DNA from: Chitinophaga filiformis
GTDB lineage: Bacteria; Bacteroidota; Bacteroidia; Chitinophagales; Chitinophagaceae
NCBI RefSeq assembly: GCF_023100805.1
Contig: NZ_CP095855.1
Location: 4,815,001-4,879,000, forward strand
Direction of reading: 5' to 3'
Length of the DNA: 64,000 bases
Below are positions 1 through 8,709 of this stretch, in pieces. The notes under the pieces were generated by a model. It made no database searches, was not told the DNA's origin, and worked only from the letters and a program-made list of their open reading frames with translations. The number at the start of each line of letters is the position of its first letter. The first letter of the stretch is position 1. A program made the translations under genes and the position numbers.

Positions 1-1137
1 AGCGCCATAATTGCCCTTGTGCGATTGAGTATAGGCAGCCTTCACGCCATAGCTGAAACGACCTTTTTTGCCCTGCAGATTGCTGTTCAGGGTATAGCGG
101 TCGTATTTCTGCGGCCCTACCTGTGTACCTGTCTGATTGAAATAGCCCAGGGACGCATTGTAGGAGATGTTCTCTGTTCCACCCGAAAGGCCCACATTAT
201 GGTCTTGTATCACCCCACGTTTCAGGCCTTCTTTCTGCCAGTCTGTATTGATGTTGGATACGTATGAAGGGTTGGTCGGATCGTTGGCAGGTGCCAGGGA
301 AAGTCCGGCGTTGGTTTCAGCCGCCGATACGATCTGCTGGTATTGGGCCCTGTCGGTCAGCGGTATCTTCCTGGCCACTTCCTGTACGCCCGCATAACTG
401 CTCACATTTACCCTTACCGGACCTTGTTTTCCTTTCCTGGTGGTGATGATGATCACGCCTGTTGCCGCCCTGGAACCATAGATGGCGGCCGCTGAGGCGT
501 CTTTCAGTACCTGAATGCTCTCAATATCGTTGGGAGAGAAATCGTAAGGCGCGTCTACCGGCACGCCATCTATTACAAACAGGGGACTGTTATTTCCGAA
601 GGTGGTCGTACCACGGATCTTGATCTGCACAAAACCACCGGGTTCCCCGGAGCCATGCACGCTGATACCGGCCGCCTGTCCCTGTAACATTTTTGCCACG
701 TCGTAAGACACGTTCTTTTTTGCTTCTGACACATTCACCAATGCCACGGAGCCTGTGAGGTCTTTTTTCTTTACCGTACCATACCCTACTACCACCACGT
801 CGTTCAGGTTCCGGTACGACTTTTCCAGTCTTACGGACAGCAGTTCATCGCCCTTCAACAGGATCTCCTTATTCTCAAAACCGATACTGCTAATGGTAGC
901 GATGGTCCCTTCTTCCGCTTCAATGGTAAAATTTCCTGATATATCAGTCACTGTCCCTGCCCCGCCCTTCACACTGACGCTGGCGCCAATAACAGGCTCG
1001 TTTTCGCGGGAGATGACCGTTCCACGGTATTTTTTTCTGACGGTTTGCCGGGCGGATACCGGCTCAATAAGCAGCAACAGCGCGCAGGCGAGTATAGGGA
1101 ATACGCTGCTGTTTAGCAAGATGCGGATCAGTTTCAT
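1..1137 (-). CDS. SusC/RagA-type TonB-linked outer membrane receptor, N-terminal part (gene runs off the window)
   Basis: This is the first 379 codons of a TonB-dependent receptor that would import oligosaccharides or other large solutes across the outer membrane. Translation from the ATG at 1137 gives a signal peptide (about residues 1-29), then a carboxypeptidase-regulatory-like domain (about 37-115, with the GTVISRENEPVIGASV signature), then the plug domain. The plug opens with LNDVVVVGYGTVKKKDLTGS and continues through VIDGVPVDAPYDFSPNDIES and AAIYGSRAATGVIIITTRKG, which are classic SusC/RagA motifs. The beta-barrel begins near residue 240 and lies mostly outside the window. The gene is divergent from the propeller-type sensor kinase at 1381, as in polysaccharide utilisation loci. 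A SusD partner would be expected beyond base 1. The substrate cannot be read from this part. Confidence 0.95.
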   Translation of the reverse strand, partial: MKLIRILLNSSVFPILACALLLLIEPVSARQTVRKKYRGTVISRENEPVIGASVSVKGGAGTVTDISGNFTIEAEEGTIATISSIGFENKEILLKGDELLSVRLEKSYRNLNDVVVVGYGTVKKKDLTGSVALVNVSEAKKNVSYDVAKMLQGQAAGISVHGSGEPGGFVQIKIRGTTTFGNNSPLFVIDGVPVDAPYDFSPNDIESIQVLKDASAAAIYGSRAATGVIIITTRKGKQGPVRVNVSSYAGVQEVARKIPLTDRAQYQQIVSAAETNAGLSLAPANDPTNPSYVSNINTDWQKEGLKRGVIQDHNVGLSGGTENISYNASLGYFNQTGTQVGPQKYDRYTLNSNLQGKKGRFSYGVKAAYTQSHKGNYGA

Positions 1138-1380
1138 AAACGTGTAATTATTAGTAATTCAAATAAAACTCATATATATGTCCGGAAAATCTTGCCCGGA
1201 ACATTTTAAATAGTTACTTTTATTAGTGTGACAGTAACAATTAAACCTACTGTCTCCTTTTTCCGGCCTGTGATCTGGAATATTGGTATGAAGTTGCGAT
1301 TATTAGTTTTCTTTGGCTCTACAAACTGTATCAAAACTTCAGCAAATCATCTCATTTTCGATTTTACGTTATGAAACGCT

Positions 1381-4300
1381 ATGTGTAAACCGCGTTATAG
1401 TGAACAGGGACAATGGCATTCCACACCACGTTTTTATTTTCAGATACGCCTATGGCTGCTGATCTGTCTTCTTGCTGGTGGTACAGGACGCGCATCCGGA
1501 CAATTGTACTATTTCCGGCACTACCAGGTTGAGAATGGCCTGTCGAACAATGCCGTCATCTGCAGCCTGCAGGACAGCAGAGGTTTTATGTGGTTCGGCA
1601 CCAAAGACGGACTGAACCGCTTTGACGGTTATACCTTCAAGGTTTTCCGTCACAATCCTAAAGACAGCAGCAGCATTGGCAGCAACTTTATCCATGCCCT
1701 CTACGAAGGTCCTGACGGTACCCTTTGGGTGGGCACGGAAAACGGCCTCTATAGTTATAACAATTCAACTGAAAGTTTTCTTTTTATGGGCCTGGCACCC
1801 CGGGGGCAAATAAGGGCTATTCAGGGAGACAGTACAGGCAATATCTGGTTCGTATCCGGCTTTTCCCTGTTCCGGTACCACCCTGCCAGGCGCCAGTTGC
1901 AATATTTCAGTACCGACAGTTTCTTTGAGGTCAGTTCCCTTTGCCTCTCTCCCGATGGCAACATCTGGGCTGCCACAATCGATGGCTACCTGCAGCAATA
2001 TGATGCCCATACCGGCACCTTCAGGGCTTACGATATGTTCAGTCATTCGAAACCGCCGGTCTCCCGCTGGATAGAGAAAATAAGCAGCACCCGGGACGGC
2101 AGCATACTGGTGGGTACGGCCAACCAGGGCGTTAAACGGTTTAATATCGCGTCCGGCGCCTATGCTGATATCCTGGCCTACAACGATGACCGTACCGATA
2201 TCTTTGTCCGCAATTTCCTGCAGACAGCCGATCATGAATACTGGATCGCTACCGAGACAGGCATCTTCATTTATAACACGCTTACAGGGAAAGCAAAGAA
2301 CCTCCGTAAGATGTACAATGATCCCTATTCTATTTCCGACAACGCGGTATATACCTTCTGCCGCGACAAGGAAGGCGGCATCTGGGCAGGCACCTATTTT
2401 GGCGGCGTTAACTACTATCCCACACAATACACGCCTTTCAGGAAATATTTCCCTAAAACAGGCGAAAACTCCCTCAGCGGGAACGTGGTTCGCGAGATCC
2501 ATGCCGACAGGTATAACAATCTCTGGATCGGCACCGAAGACGCAGGGCTGAACCGGCTGGATCCGGCTACACAAACGTTCACACATTTCCAGCCGGGTGG
2601 TGCGGCTGGCAGTATATCCTATACCAATATCCACGGTCTGCTGCTGGATGGCGATGAACTCTGGCTCGGTACTTTCGAGCATGGCCTGGATGTACTGAAT
2701 ACCCGCACGGGAAAGGTGACCCGGCGCTTCAATATGCAATCCGGCCTGAGCGCCCTACAGAGCAATTTTATCTACTGTATATACCACCCTCCCGGAGGCC
2801 CCATTATGCTGGGTACTACCAGGGGCGCCTATCAGTATGACAAAAGCCGGAACGATTTCGCGCTGTTTACCGGTCTCCCGCTCGTGAACTGGTATTCCTG
2901 TCTCCTGCAGGACAGGTCGGGCGTATTCTGGGCAGGTACTTACGGCAGTGGTATTCATTTCTATGATCCCGCTACAGGTAAAAAAGGGAATTTCCGCTAT
3001 GCCGAAAACGATACAACAAGCCTGAGCAGTGATCGTATCAACAGCATCTTTGAAGATACCAAAGGTCAGCTCTGGTTTGCTACAGAAGGAGGTCTTTGCA
3101 GGTATAACAGGGCCCGGAATAATTTTACGCGGTACACTACGGAAAACGGGTTCCCCAGCAATTTTATGCTCAGTATACTGGAAGACAAACAAGCCAATCT
3201 CTGGATCAGCACCTCCCGCGGATTGAGCTGTTTCAACCCACGGAACGGCATTGTAAAGACCTACACGAGGGCAAACGGTCTGCTGAGCGACCAGTTCAAC
3301 TTCAATTCCGCCTACAAGGATGCCTCAGGGCGTATGTATTTCGGCAGCGGGAAAGGGTTCATCAGTTTCAATCCTGACGAATTTGTACAGAACACCTATG
3401 TTGGTCCCGTTTACATCACCGGTTTCCAGGTCAACAACCGCGAGCTGCCCATCGCGGCAAAAGGCTCGCCCTTACAAAGATCTGTTACCTCTACCGGCAG
3501 GATCGTACTGAACTATCACCAGTCTACCTTCAGCATTGACTTTGCCCTGCTGAGTTATACGGCGCCCGAGATAGCGGAATATGCCTATAAGATGGAAAAC
3601 CTGGATAAGAACTGGACCTACCTGAAGACCAACCGCAAGGCTTATTTCACGGAACTGGCGCCAGGCACTTATACCTTCAGGGTGAAGGCCCGCAACAGTG
3701 GTGGCGTATGGCCTGCAACGGCAACCACGCTTATTATCGAGATCATGCCACCCTGGTGGCGTAGCTGGTGGGCGCTGGTATTGTATGCGGTACTGGCTAC
3801 CTGCATCATCTGGTACATTATCCGGAACTATCATCAACGCATTGAAGCAAAGAACCGGCGGAAGATCGAACTGTTCGAAGCGGCGAAAGAGAAAGAAGTG
3901 TTTAAGGCCAAGATCGAGTTCTTTACAAACGTAGCGCACGAGATCAAAACACCGCTGACACTCATTAAAGCGCCATTAGAGAAAGTGATCAGGAAAGCCG
4001 GCCATATCCCGGAAATTAAAGACAGCCTCGCCATCATGGAGCGCAACACTAACAGGTTGGTAGGCCTCACAGGCCAGCTGCTGGACTTCCGGCAAACAGA
4101 ATTGAATGGTTACTCCCTCAGTTTTGTCAAAGCCAATATCCCCGATCTGCTGGAAGAGATGTACACAGGGTTTAAAACACTGGCCGAACAAAGGCAGCTG
4201 GAACTTTCACTTGAGCGGCCGGCGGAACTATACGCCTATGTAGATATCGAGGCCTTCAATAAAATACTCAGTAACCTCATCGGCAATGCTGTAAAATACG

Positions 4301-4644
4301 CTGCTACCATGGCCGGCATACGTCTGCACATTTCTCCTGACGATGATAATTATTTCATCATAGAGGTTAGCAATGATGGTCATCTCATACCTGAAGAAAT
4401 GAAGGAAAAGATATTCGAGCCATTCTTCCGGCTCAAGGAAACGGAGATGCAGAAAGGTACGGGAATAGGCCTGGCGCTTTCACGGTCTCTCGCGGTGTTA
4501 CATAAAGGGACGCTAACCTTACAAACAGGCCATCAACAGCTGAATGTGTTCGTGTTGCGAGTGCCGGTACACCAGGAGATAGAGTTCAACCTGCAACCCG
4601 GCAGGACGAATAAATCAGTCACCGCCACAAACCAAACGCCATGA
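1381..4644 (+). CDS. two-component sensor histidine kinase with periplasmic propeller (Reg_prop/Y_Y_Y), no fused receiver
   Basis: This is the sensor half of a hybrid-two-component-like system. It has a signal peptide or N-terminal anchor (about 20-40), then many Reg_prop propeller repeats of the form GLSNN..QDSRGFMWFGTKDGLNRFDGY (about 45-690). A Y_Y_Y domain follows (about 700-780, with YKMENLDKNWTYL), then a transmembrane helix near 800. The cytoplasmic part has a HisKA box FFTNVAHEIKTPLTLIKAP with the phospho-accepting His853. The HATPase domain shows the N-box (NKILSNLIGNAVKYA) and the G-box (GTGIGLALSRSLA). In Bacteroides such proteins usually carry receiver and AraC domains in the same chain; here the chain ends after the ATPase and those domains are in the next gene. 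The divergent SusC gene suggests it senses a glycan breakdown product, which is an inference. Confidence 0.93.
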   Translation: MCKPRYSEQGQWHSTPRFYFQIRLWLLICLLAGGTGRASGQLYYFRHYQVENGLSNNAVICSLQDSRGFMWFGTKDGLNRFDGYTFKVFRHNPKDSSSIGSNFIHALYEGPDGTLWVGTENGLYSYNNSTESFLFMGLAPRGQIRAIQGDSTGNIWFVSGFSLFRYHPARRQLQYFSTDSFFEVSSLCLSPDGNIWAATIDGYLQQYDAHTGTFRAYDMFSHSKPPVSRWIEKISSTRDGSILVGTANQGVKRFNIASGAYADILAYNDDRTDIFVRNFLQTADHEYWIATETGIFIYNTLTGKAKNLRKMYNDPYSISDNAVYTFCRDKEGGIWAGTYFGGVNYYPTQYTPFRKYFPKTGENSLSGNVVREIHADRYNNLWIGTEDAGLNRLDPATQTFTHFQPGGAAGSISYTNIHGLLLDGDELWLGTFEHGLDVLNTRTGKVTRRFNMQSGLSALQSNFIYCIYHPPGGPIMLGTTRGAYQYDKSRNDFALFTGLPLVNWYSCLLQDRSGVFWAGTYGSGIHFYDPATGKKGNFRYAENDTTSLSSDRINSIFEDTKGQLWFATEGGLCRYNRARNNFTRYTTENGFPSNFMLSILEDKQANLWISTSRGLSCFNPRNGIVKTYTRANGLLSDQFNFNSAYKDASGRMYFGSGKGFISFNPDEFVQNTYVGPVYITGFQVNNRELPIAAKGSPLQRSVTSTGRIVLNYHQSTFSIDFALLSYTAPEIAEYAYKMENLDKNWTYLKTNRKAYFTELAPGTYTFRVKARNSGGVWPATATTLIIEIMPPWWRSWWALVLYAVLATCIIWYIIRNYHQRIEAKNRRKIELFEAAKEKEVFKAKIEFFTNVAHEIKTPLTLIKAPLEKVIRKAGHIPEIKDSLAIMERNTNRLVGLTGQLLDFRQTELNGYSLSFVKANIPDLLEEMYTGFKTLAEQRQLELSLERPAELYAYVDIEAFNKILSNLIGNAVKYAATMAGIRLHISPDDDNYFIIEVSNDGHLIPEEMKEKIFEPFFRLKETEMQKGTGIGLALSRSLAVLHKGTLTLQTGHQQLNVFVLRVPVHQEIEFNLQPGRTNKSVTATNQTP

Positions 4645-4723
4645 CACTATGCTTTGTGTTTGTACTGCATATACACGGAACAATCAACATCAATAAATCA
4701 TTCACCACTACAAACCAGATAGC

Positions 4724-5500
4724 ATGAAACCACTGTTACTACTCGTTGACGATAATGAAGAAATCCTGGCCTTCCTTGGGGAAGAACTCAGTGAAAAATA
4801 TACGATGCTGACCGCGCAAAACGGGAAGCAGGCTTTAGCTTTGTTGGGTACCGAGCCGGTACAGCTGGTTATCAGTGATGTGATGATGCCGGTGATGGAT
4901 GGCTTTGAGCTATGCCGCCTTATTAAGTCTACATTTGATTATTGTCATATTCCGGTTGTTCTGCTGACGGCTAAGAATACGCTGCAGGCTAAAATAGCGG
5001 GGTTGGAACTGGGCGCAGATGCCTATGTTGACAAGCCCTTCTCGACCGAGTTCCTGATGGCGCAGATCGCTTCACTCCTGGCCAACCGTTCCAAGATCAA
5101 AGACTACTTCGCACATTCTCCGCTTGCGAATATCAACACCATAGCCTCCACCCGGCCGGATGAATTGTTCCTGGAGCAGCTGACGGCTATTATTCACGAC
5201 AACCTGGAAGATGCCGACCTCGATATCGAAAAGCTTGCGCGGCTCATGAATATGAGCCGGCCGACATTGTACAGGAAGATCAAGTCTATTTCTGACCTTA
5301 CGCCTAATGAACTGGTGAATGTAACCCGTCTGAAGAAGGCGGCGGTCTTGCTTGCGCAGGGCAGTCTCAAAATATATGAGGTGTCGGATATGGTGGGGTA
5401 TCATTCCCAGACGAATTTCGGGAGGAATTTCCTGAAGCAGTTCGGTATGACGCCTTCGGAGTACCAGGCCTCAAAACAGGCTGAAAAACAAATGCGATAA
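4724..5500 (+). CDS. response regulator with receiver and AraC-type DNA-binding domain
   Basis: This 258-residue protein is the likely partner of the sensor kinase that ends 79 bases upstream. Residues 1-125 form a receiver with the acidic pair DD (9-10), the phosphorylation site Asp52 (ISDVMMPVMDG) and the conserved Lys104 (YVDKPF). Residues about 150-255 form an AraC/XylS helix-turn-helix region with LARLMNMSRPTLYRKIKS and the second motif YEVSDMVGYHSQTNFGRNF followed by FGMTPSEY. Order and content equal the C-terminal end of the single-chain hybrid two-component systems of Bacteroidota, so this looks like a split version. It probably activates the divergent SusC operon. A strong hairpin after the stop (5537-5564) may end the transcript. 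Confidence 0.93.
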   Translation: MKPLLLLVDDNEEILAFLGEELSEKYTMLTAQNGKQALALLGTEPVQLVISDVMMPVMDGFELCRLIKSTFDYCHIPVVLLTAKNTLQAKIAGLELGADAYVDKPFSTEFLMAQIASLLANRSKIKDYFAHSPLANINTIASTRPDELFLEQLTAIIHDNLEDADLDIEKLARLMNMSRPTLYRKIKSISDLTPNELVNVTRLKKAAVLLAQGSLKIYEVSDMVGYHSQTNFGRNFLKQFGMTPSEYQASKQAEKQMR

Positions 5501-5522
5501 AATTACCACGGACTAACATAAC

Positions 5523-5660
5523 GGAATCATTCGCGTCAATAGGACCCCGTCAGGGGTCCTATTGTTTGTAGCGCGGGGTTTTCAACCCCGGGCGGTGTTT
5601 GTAGCCGGAGGGTTTCAATCTCGGGTCGGTATGTTACCACGGAATTTCAGCCCCGGGTCG
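5523..5660. repeat. palindromic repeat element, copy 1 (GTAGC-CGGGGT...ACCCCGG type)
   Basis: The block AATCATTC.CGTC.ATAGGAC.CC, a hairpin, TTTGTTTGTAGC, and a second hairpin (CGGGGTT...AACCCCGGG, about 5573-5592) is found again at 52132-52200. Two further degenerate versions of the second hairpin follow here (GTAGCCGGAGGGTTTCAATC near 5601 and CAGCCCCGGGTCG near 5650). No reading frame is kept. It looks like a dispersed REP-like intergenic element. Confidence 0.6.
5537..5567 (+). terminator. hairpin after the response regulator, also part of a repeat element
   Basis: A 12-base perfect stem (CAATAGGACCCC, loop GTCA, complementary arm 5553-5564) is followed by GTTTG. It lies 37 bases after the stop at 5500 and could terminate that transcript. 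The T-run is short. The same hairpin type recurs near 52.15 kb, so it may be a repeat element rather than a dedicated terminator. Confidence 0.5.
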
Positions 5661-5769
5661 ATATAAATGCGATGAATTTATTTGTCCCTGGCGTCTTGCT
5701 GCTACTTCAGGCCGCTCAGGCGAGATCGATAAGTTTTGCAAAGGGATAAATAGTCGTCTGTCGATGAAT

Positions 5770-6144
5770 TTATCCTTCTATCGTACACTCCAGGTGGTTC
5801 TTGTTTGCAAACGCCTGGTGCAGTGCCCTCATGGTGCGCTCATGCGCTTTCTTAATAGTAACCCGGCCTGTCTTCATGTTGTCAAGTATCTTGTCGCAAT
5901 CTCCGCTGACATACAGCTTACCAGCGCATTTCCGGATCAGTTCAGCGCCCAGTAAATCGTTAGGCATGGTGTTCAGCCAACCATCATTTATCTTGGTGAA
6001 ATCCAGCGTTGCCATGGCTGTCAGATCATCACTGGTCATCATGTCGAGCTCCATGGCTGTTGCGGTTCCATTATGACTCAGGTGATGACCTACTTTGTAG
6101 AAGACCGTATTTTCGAGGAAGTAGGAAATATCTTTCTTTACTGT
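5770..6144 (-). pseudogene. C-terminal remnant of an MBL-fold metallo-hydrolase
   Basis: The minus-strand frame from a stop at 6145-6147 down to 5770 is open for 124 codons. It reads TVKKDISYFLENTVFYKVGHHLSHNGTATAMELDMM and onward, quoted here only in part. The GHHLSHNGT stretch matches the GHHGSHN histidine motif near the C-terminus of large MBL-fold hydrolases. The following TSDDLTAMATLDFTKI and PNDLLGAELIRKCAGKLY also fit that family's tail. No start codon or N-terminal metallo-lactamase domain lies upstream, and DNA above 6147 shows a different plus-strand frame. I read it as the surviving 3' end of a deleted gene. An ATG at 6054 would allow a 94-residue protein, but that would begin after the histidine motif. 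Confidence 0.6.
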
Positions 6145-6147
6145 TTA

Positions 6148-6341
6148 CAGCTACTTATTATTACAAAAGTGATGGCCATATAGTCATGGAAGATTCCCTG
6201 ATGACAAAATTCGATAGTCACGGCCGTTTTGCGTACACGAATGGGATCATGGCTTTAGGAAATCAGACCAGAGCCTCCTATTCCACATTTTCATACGTCA
6301 ATAATACCGTGACCGAGAATGGAATGTCAGATGAAAGGTGA
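6148..6341 (+). pseudogene. possible 3' remnant of a secreted or lipoprotein gene
   Basis: The plus-strand frame gives FTATYYYKSDGHIVMEDSLM, then DSHGRFAYTNG and YSTFSYVNNTVTENG, ending at a stop at 6341. The pattern resembles the YD-type strand repeats at the end of Bacteroidota lipoproteins. No start, signal peptide or upstream domain exists, and it abuts the MBL-fold remnant on the other strand. It is a weak call based only on amino-acid texture. Confidence 0.25.
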
Positions 6342-6417
6342 AAAGCGTTTCTATGTAAACAGATATTATATCCGTTAGTTAAGCCCATATCGCTTACGGA
6401 TTTCCAGGTATATTGAA

Positions 6418-6457
6418 CAGAGAAGGCGCCTCAATACGTTTGAGGCGTCTTCTCTGT
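6418..6457 (-). terminator. rho-independent-like terminator of the lipoprotein gene
   Basis: An inverted repeat (AGAGAAGGCGCCTCA, short loop, TGAGGCGTCTTCTCT) lies just downstream of the stop of the gene at 6474-7199. On the minus strand the stem is followed by a T-poor tract, so termination may be imperfect. Confidence 0.6.
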
Positions 6458-6473
6458 TTACGACACATGCCAT

Positions 6474-7199
6474 CTACTGTTTAACCAACCGCAATCTGCC
6501 TACCTGAACTATCAGGGTGTCTTCATTTCCCAGCTGTGCAAGAACCGCTTCATTGAATTGGTTGTTAATATCTTGCGATGAAGCAATACAAACCGAACGG
6601 CCGTTAGAGTGCTGCGTAAACATATAGGTTATACCAGGATATGTGAGATAGCCGGCTGATTCTTCTAAAATGGCATGTCTTTTCCCTTTGCGGTAATAGG
6701 TATTCATACCGTCACTCCAATACAAATAGGAATTAACATATTTGGTGATTAATGTACCTGATGATCCGCAATTGAGAACATCCGGAACCGGGCCCCAGGG
6801 ACGTCCCAGGCCTTCATTGGTAACAGAATCTTTTGATAGCAGCACTATCAGTCCATTACTGTAGCTTATAATGTCATATGCCCGTGTATATGTCTTGTAG
6901 TCGAAGTAGGAATTACCTCCTTCCGGATCAACGTTCACGGTCCTGTATTTCTCGACAGAGTCCAAACCGGCCTTAAGATGGAATGTGACATTGTCCCATC
7001 TCCTTTCAAGTGCTCCATGTATAATCGTCGTATCGGTAATAACACCAGACTTTGTGTACAATTTTACAGAATCATACATAACAGCATTAGCACTGACATA
7101 CAAGCCAGAAACTGGGTTTTCTTCTTTTCCTTTGCTACAGGCGGTAAAAAAGAGTGCAACTGAGCAAGCTGCATACATCATAGTACGAACAGAGGGCAT
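6474..7199 (-). CDS. putative lipoprotein of unknown function
   Basis: This 241-residue protein starts with a typical lipoprotein signal, MPSVRTMMYAACSVALFFTA followed by C-S-K-G-K, so the mature protein would begin at Cys21 and be attached to a membrane. The rest is rich in beta-strand patterns (YVSANAVMYDSVKLYT, WDNVTFHLKAGLDS) with several aromatic residues and no catalytic motif that I recognise. It stands alone, with its own terminator at 6418-6457 and a likely -7 element at 7223-7230, and it is separated from the TolC gene upstream by another terminator. Upstream AT-richness and the good signal peptide support it as a real gene. Function is unknown. Confidence 0.8.
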   Translation of the reverse strand: MPSVRTMMYAACSVALFFTACSKGKEENPVSGLYVSANAVMYDSVKLYTKSGVITDTTIIHGALERRWDNVTFHLKAGLDSVEKYRTVNVDPEGGNSYFDYKTYTRAYDIISYSNGLIVLLSKDSVTNEGLGRPWGPVPDVLNCGSSGTLITKYVNSYLYWSDGMNTYYRKGKRHAILEESAGYLTYPGITYMFTQHSNGRSVCIASSQDINNQFNEAVLAQLGNEDTLIVQVGRLRLVKQ

Positions 7200-7222
7200 T
7201 AGGGATATTATTTTTTATAATA

Positions 7223-7230
7223 CAAATATA
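7223..7230 (-). promoter_or_regulatory. candidate -7 element of the lipoprotein gene
   Basis: Read on the minus strand this is TATATTTG, an exact match to the Bacteroidota -7 pattern TAnnTTTG, 24 bases before the start codon at 7199. No clear TTTG is present at the -33 position, so the promoter is only probable. Confidence 0.4.
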
Positions 7231-7249
7231 TATAATATCCCCTAACCAC

Positions 7250-7283
7250 TAAAAAAAACACCAGTGCAGGACTGCACCGGTGT
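7250..7283 (-). terminator. terminator of the RND efflux operon
   Basis: On the minus strand the stem ACACCGGTGCAG, a two-base loop and CTGCACTGGTGT is followed by a run of nine T. It lies 90 bases after the stop of the outer membrane factor gene and should end the efflux operon transcript. Confidence 0.85.
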
Positions 7284-7372
7284 ATTGCTTAAACCTACAA
7301 CTGTTATACTCTTGGTTTTGATCTCCGGGTAAGTATACCCCGGACCGCCGGTCAAAACGCAAAAGACTAATA

Positions 7373-8665
7373 CTAAAACCGTGTCATACCTAATGTTTTA
7401 TACAGGTTCGCTTCACTGATACGATAAGCTGTTTTTGCGTCAATGATATTGCTATACGCCTGCTGCCATATAGTTTGAGCCTCCAGCACATCCTGTCCTG
7501 TGATAGTTCCTGCCTTTAACCGGTCATTGCTCAATCTTAAATTCTCATCTGCCTGTTCCAGTGACGCGCCGGATAGCTCAATACGTTTAGCCGACTCATT
7601 CAGCTGCAAATATGCCTGCTGAACCTCCAGTGATATCTTTTCCTTTGTTTCCTGCAACTGATATTGCTGTGCGCTGATATTATGCTGCTGTTGCCTGATC
7701 TTCTGCTTTCGCTGTCCCCAGTCCAGTATTGGCATACTTACCTGCACGAGGCCGTAGTAGCTGGCAAATGCATTACTGGACGGATTGCCCAGGTTAATGC
7801 CCTGTTTCCCAAAACCAGCCAGACCTGCGCCGGTCAATCCGATAGTAGGCCTGAAATCTGCCTTCAACAGCCTGGCCTGTATCTGCTCTGCCTCGAGCGA
7901 CTTTTGCAGGATCTTTATTTCGGGCCTGTTCGCTGTGATCTCTTCCATCGAGCGGTGGAGCGTTTCATTATTGAATTCACCCAATACGGAATCAGGAAGA
8001 ACAAAGTCCGTGCTGTCGCCCAAGCCTGTTATCTGCGCCAGATTGAGCTTGGACAACACCCAGGTGTCATTCGCCCGGATAACATTCAGCTGATTGTTGT
8101 TCTGCTGTACCTTTACCTGCAGCAGATCATTCTTGTACGTGAGACCAGCTGTATAAGCGTTATTCAGTTCCTGGTACAAGCCATCCAGCTGCCGTGCATA
8201 TTGTTCTGCCAGTCTTATCTTTTCCTTTGCGGCAACCACCTGCCAGTAGGCACTTTCGGCTGATAATAATACTTCTGCCGTTGTCAGCGCTTTCTGCTCT
8301 TCCGCTATTTCAATGCCTTTATCTGCCGCTGCTTTGCCTAACCTTATCTTACCACCTGCATAAATCGGCTGTGAAGCGCTCAGCATAGGGCTCACACCAT
8401 ATTCCGGTAAGAGTTTATTCAGCGGCGTACCGAAATAAAAGCCGGTCACCGAACCATCTACTGTCGGCTTATCTTTCGCCGACGCAATCGCCTTTTGCGC
8501 GCGGGCAGCACCTATCTTCTCCTGCGCAGCCTTCAGGTTATTATTCCTCGTCACTGCCAGCTGCCTTGTTTCTTCGAGCGTCAGTACCCGCTGTGCAGCC
8601 GCGTATTGCGACATGAACAGGACTGTGCTTACAAGCAGCGGTTTGATATATCGAACTATACTCAT
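7373..8665 (-). CDS. TolC-family outer membrane efflux protein
   Basis: This 430-residue protein is the outer membrane channel of the tripartite pump encoded by the next two genes upstream. It has a signal peptide (about 1-24, ending QYAAA) and then the two long OEP repeats. Coiled-coil helices start at LTLEETRQLAVTRNNNLKAA and again at the ANRPEIKILQKSLEAEQIQ region near residue 240. The C-terminal part (LSNDRLKAGTITGQDVLEAQ) is the conserved OEP end. Length is normal for the family. It begins 44 bases after the pump gene stops and clearly belongs to the same operon, closed by the terminator at 7250-7283. Assignment to a drug or other substrate is not possible from sequence. Confidence 0.93.
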   Translation of the reverse strand: MSIVRYIKPLLVSTVLFMSQYAAAQRVLTLEETRQLAVTRNNNLKAAQEKIGAARAQKAIASAKDKPTVDGSVTGFYFGTPLNKLLPEYGVSPMLSASQPIYAGGKIRLGKAAADKGIEIAEEQKALTTAEVLLSAESAYWQVVAAKEKIRLAEQYARQLDGLYQELNNAYTAGLTYKNDLLQVKVQQNNNQLNVIRANDTWVLSKLNLAQITGLGDSTDFVLPDSVLGEFNNETLHRSMEEITANRPEIKILQKSLEAEQIQARLLKADFRPTIGLTGAGLAGFGKQGINLGNPSSNAFASYYGLVQVSMPILDWGQRKQKIRQQQHNISAQQYQLQETKEKISLEVQQAYLQLNESAKRIELSGASLEQADENLRLSNDRLKAGTITGQDVLEAQTIWQQAYSNIIDAKTAYRISEANLYKTLGMTRF

Positions 8666-8709
8666 TTGCTTAAATAAAATTGAACGGTTTGAAAAGATGC
8701 CGCGTCCCT

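Noticed and set aside
1765-2739. Minus-strand open frame of 324 codons inside the sensor kinase gene
   Set aside because: The plus strand encodes clear propeller repeats through the whole stretch, and the antisense product has no family features.
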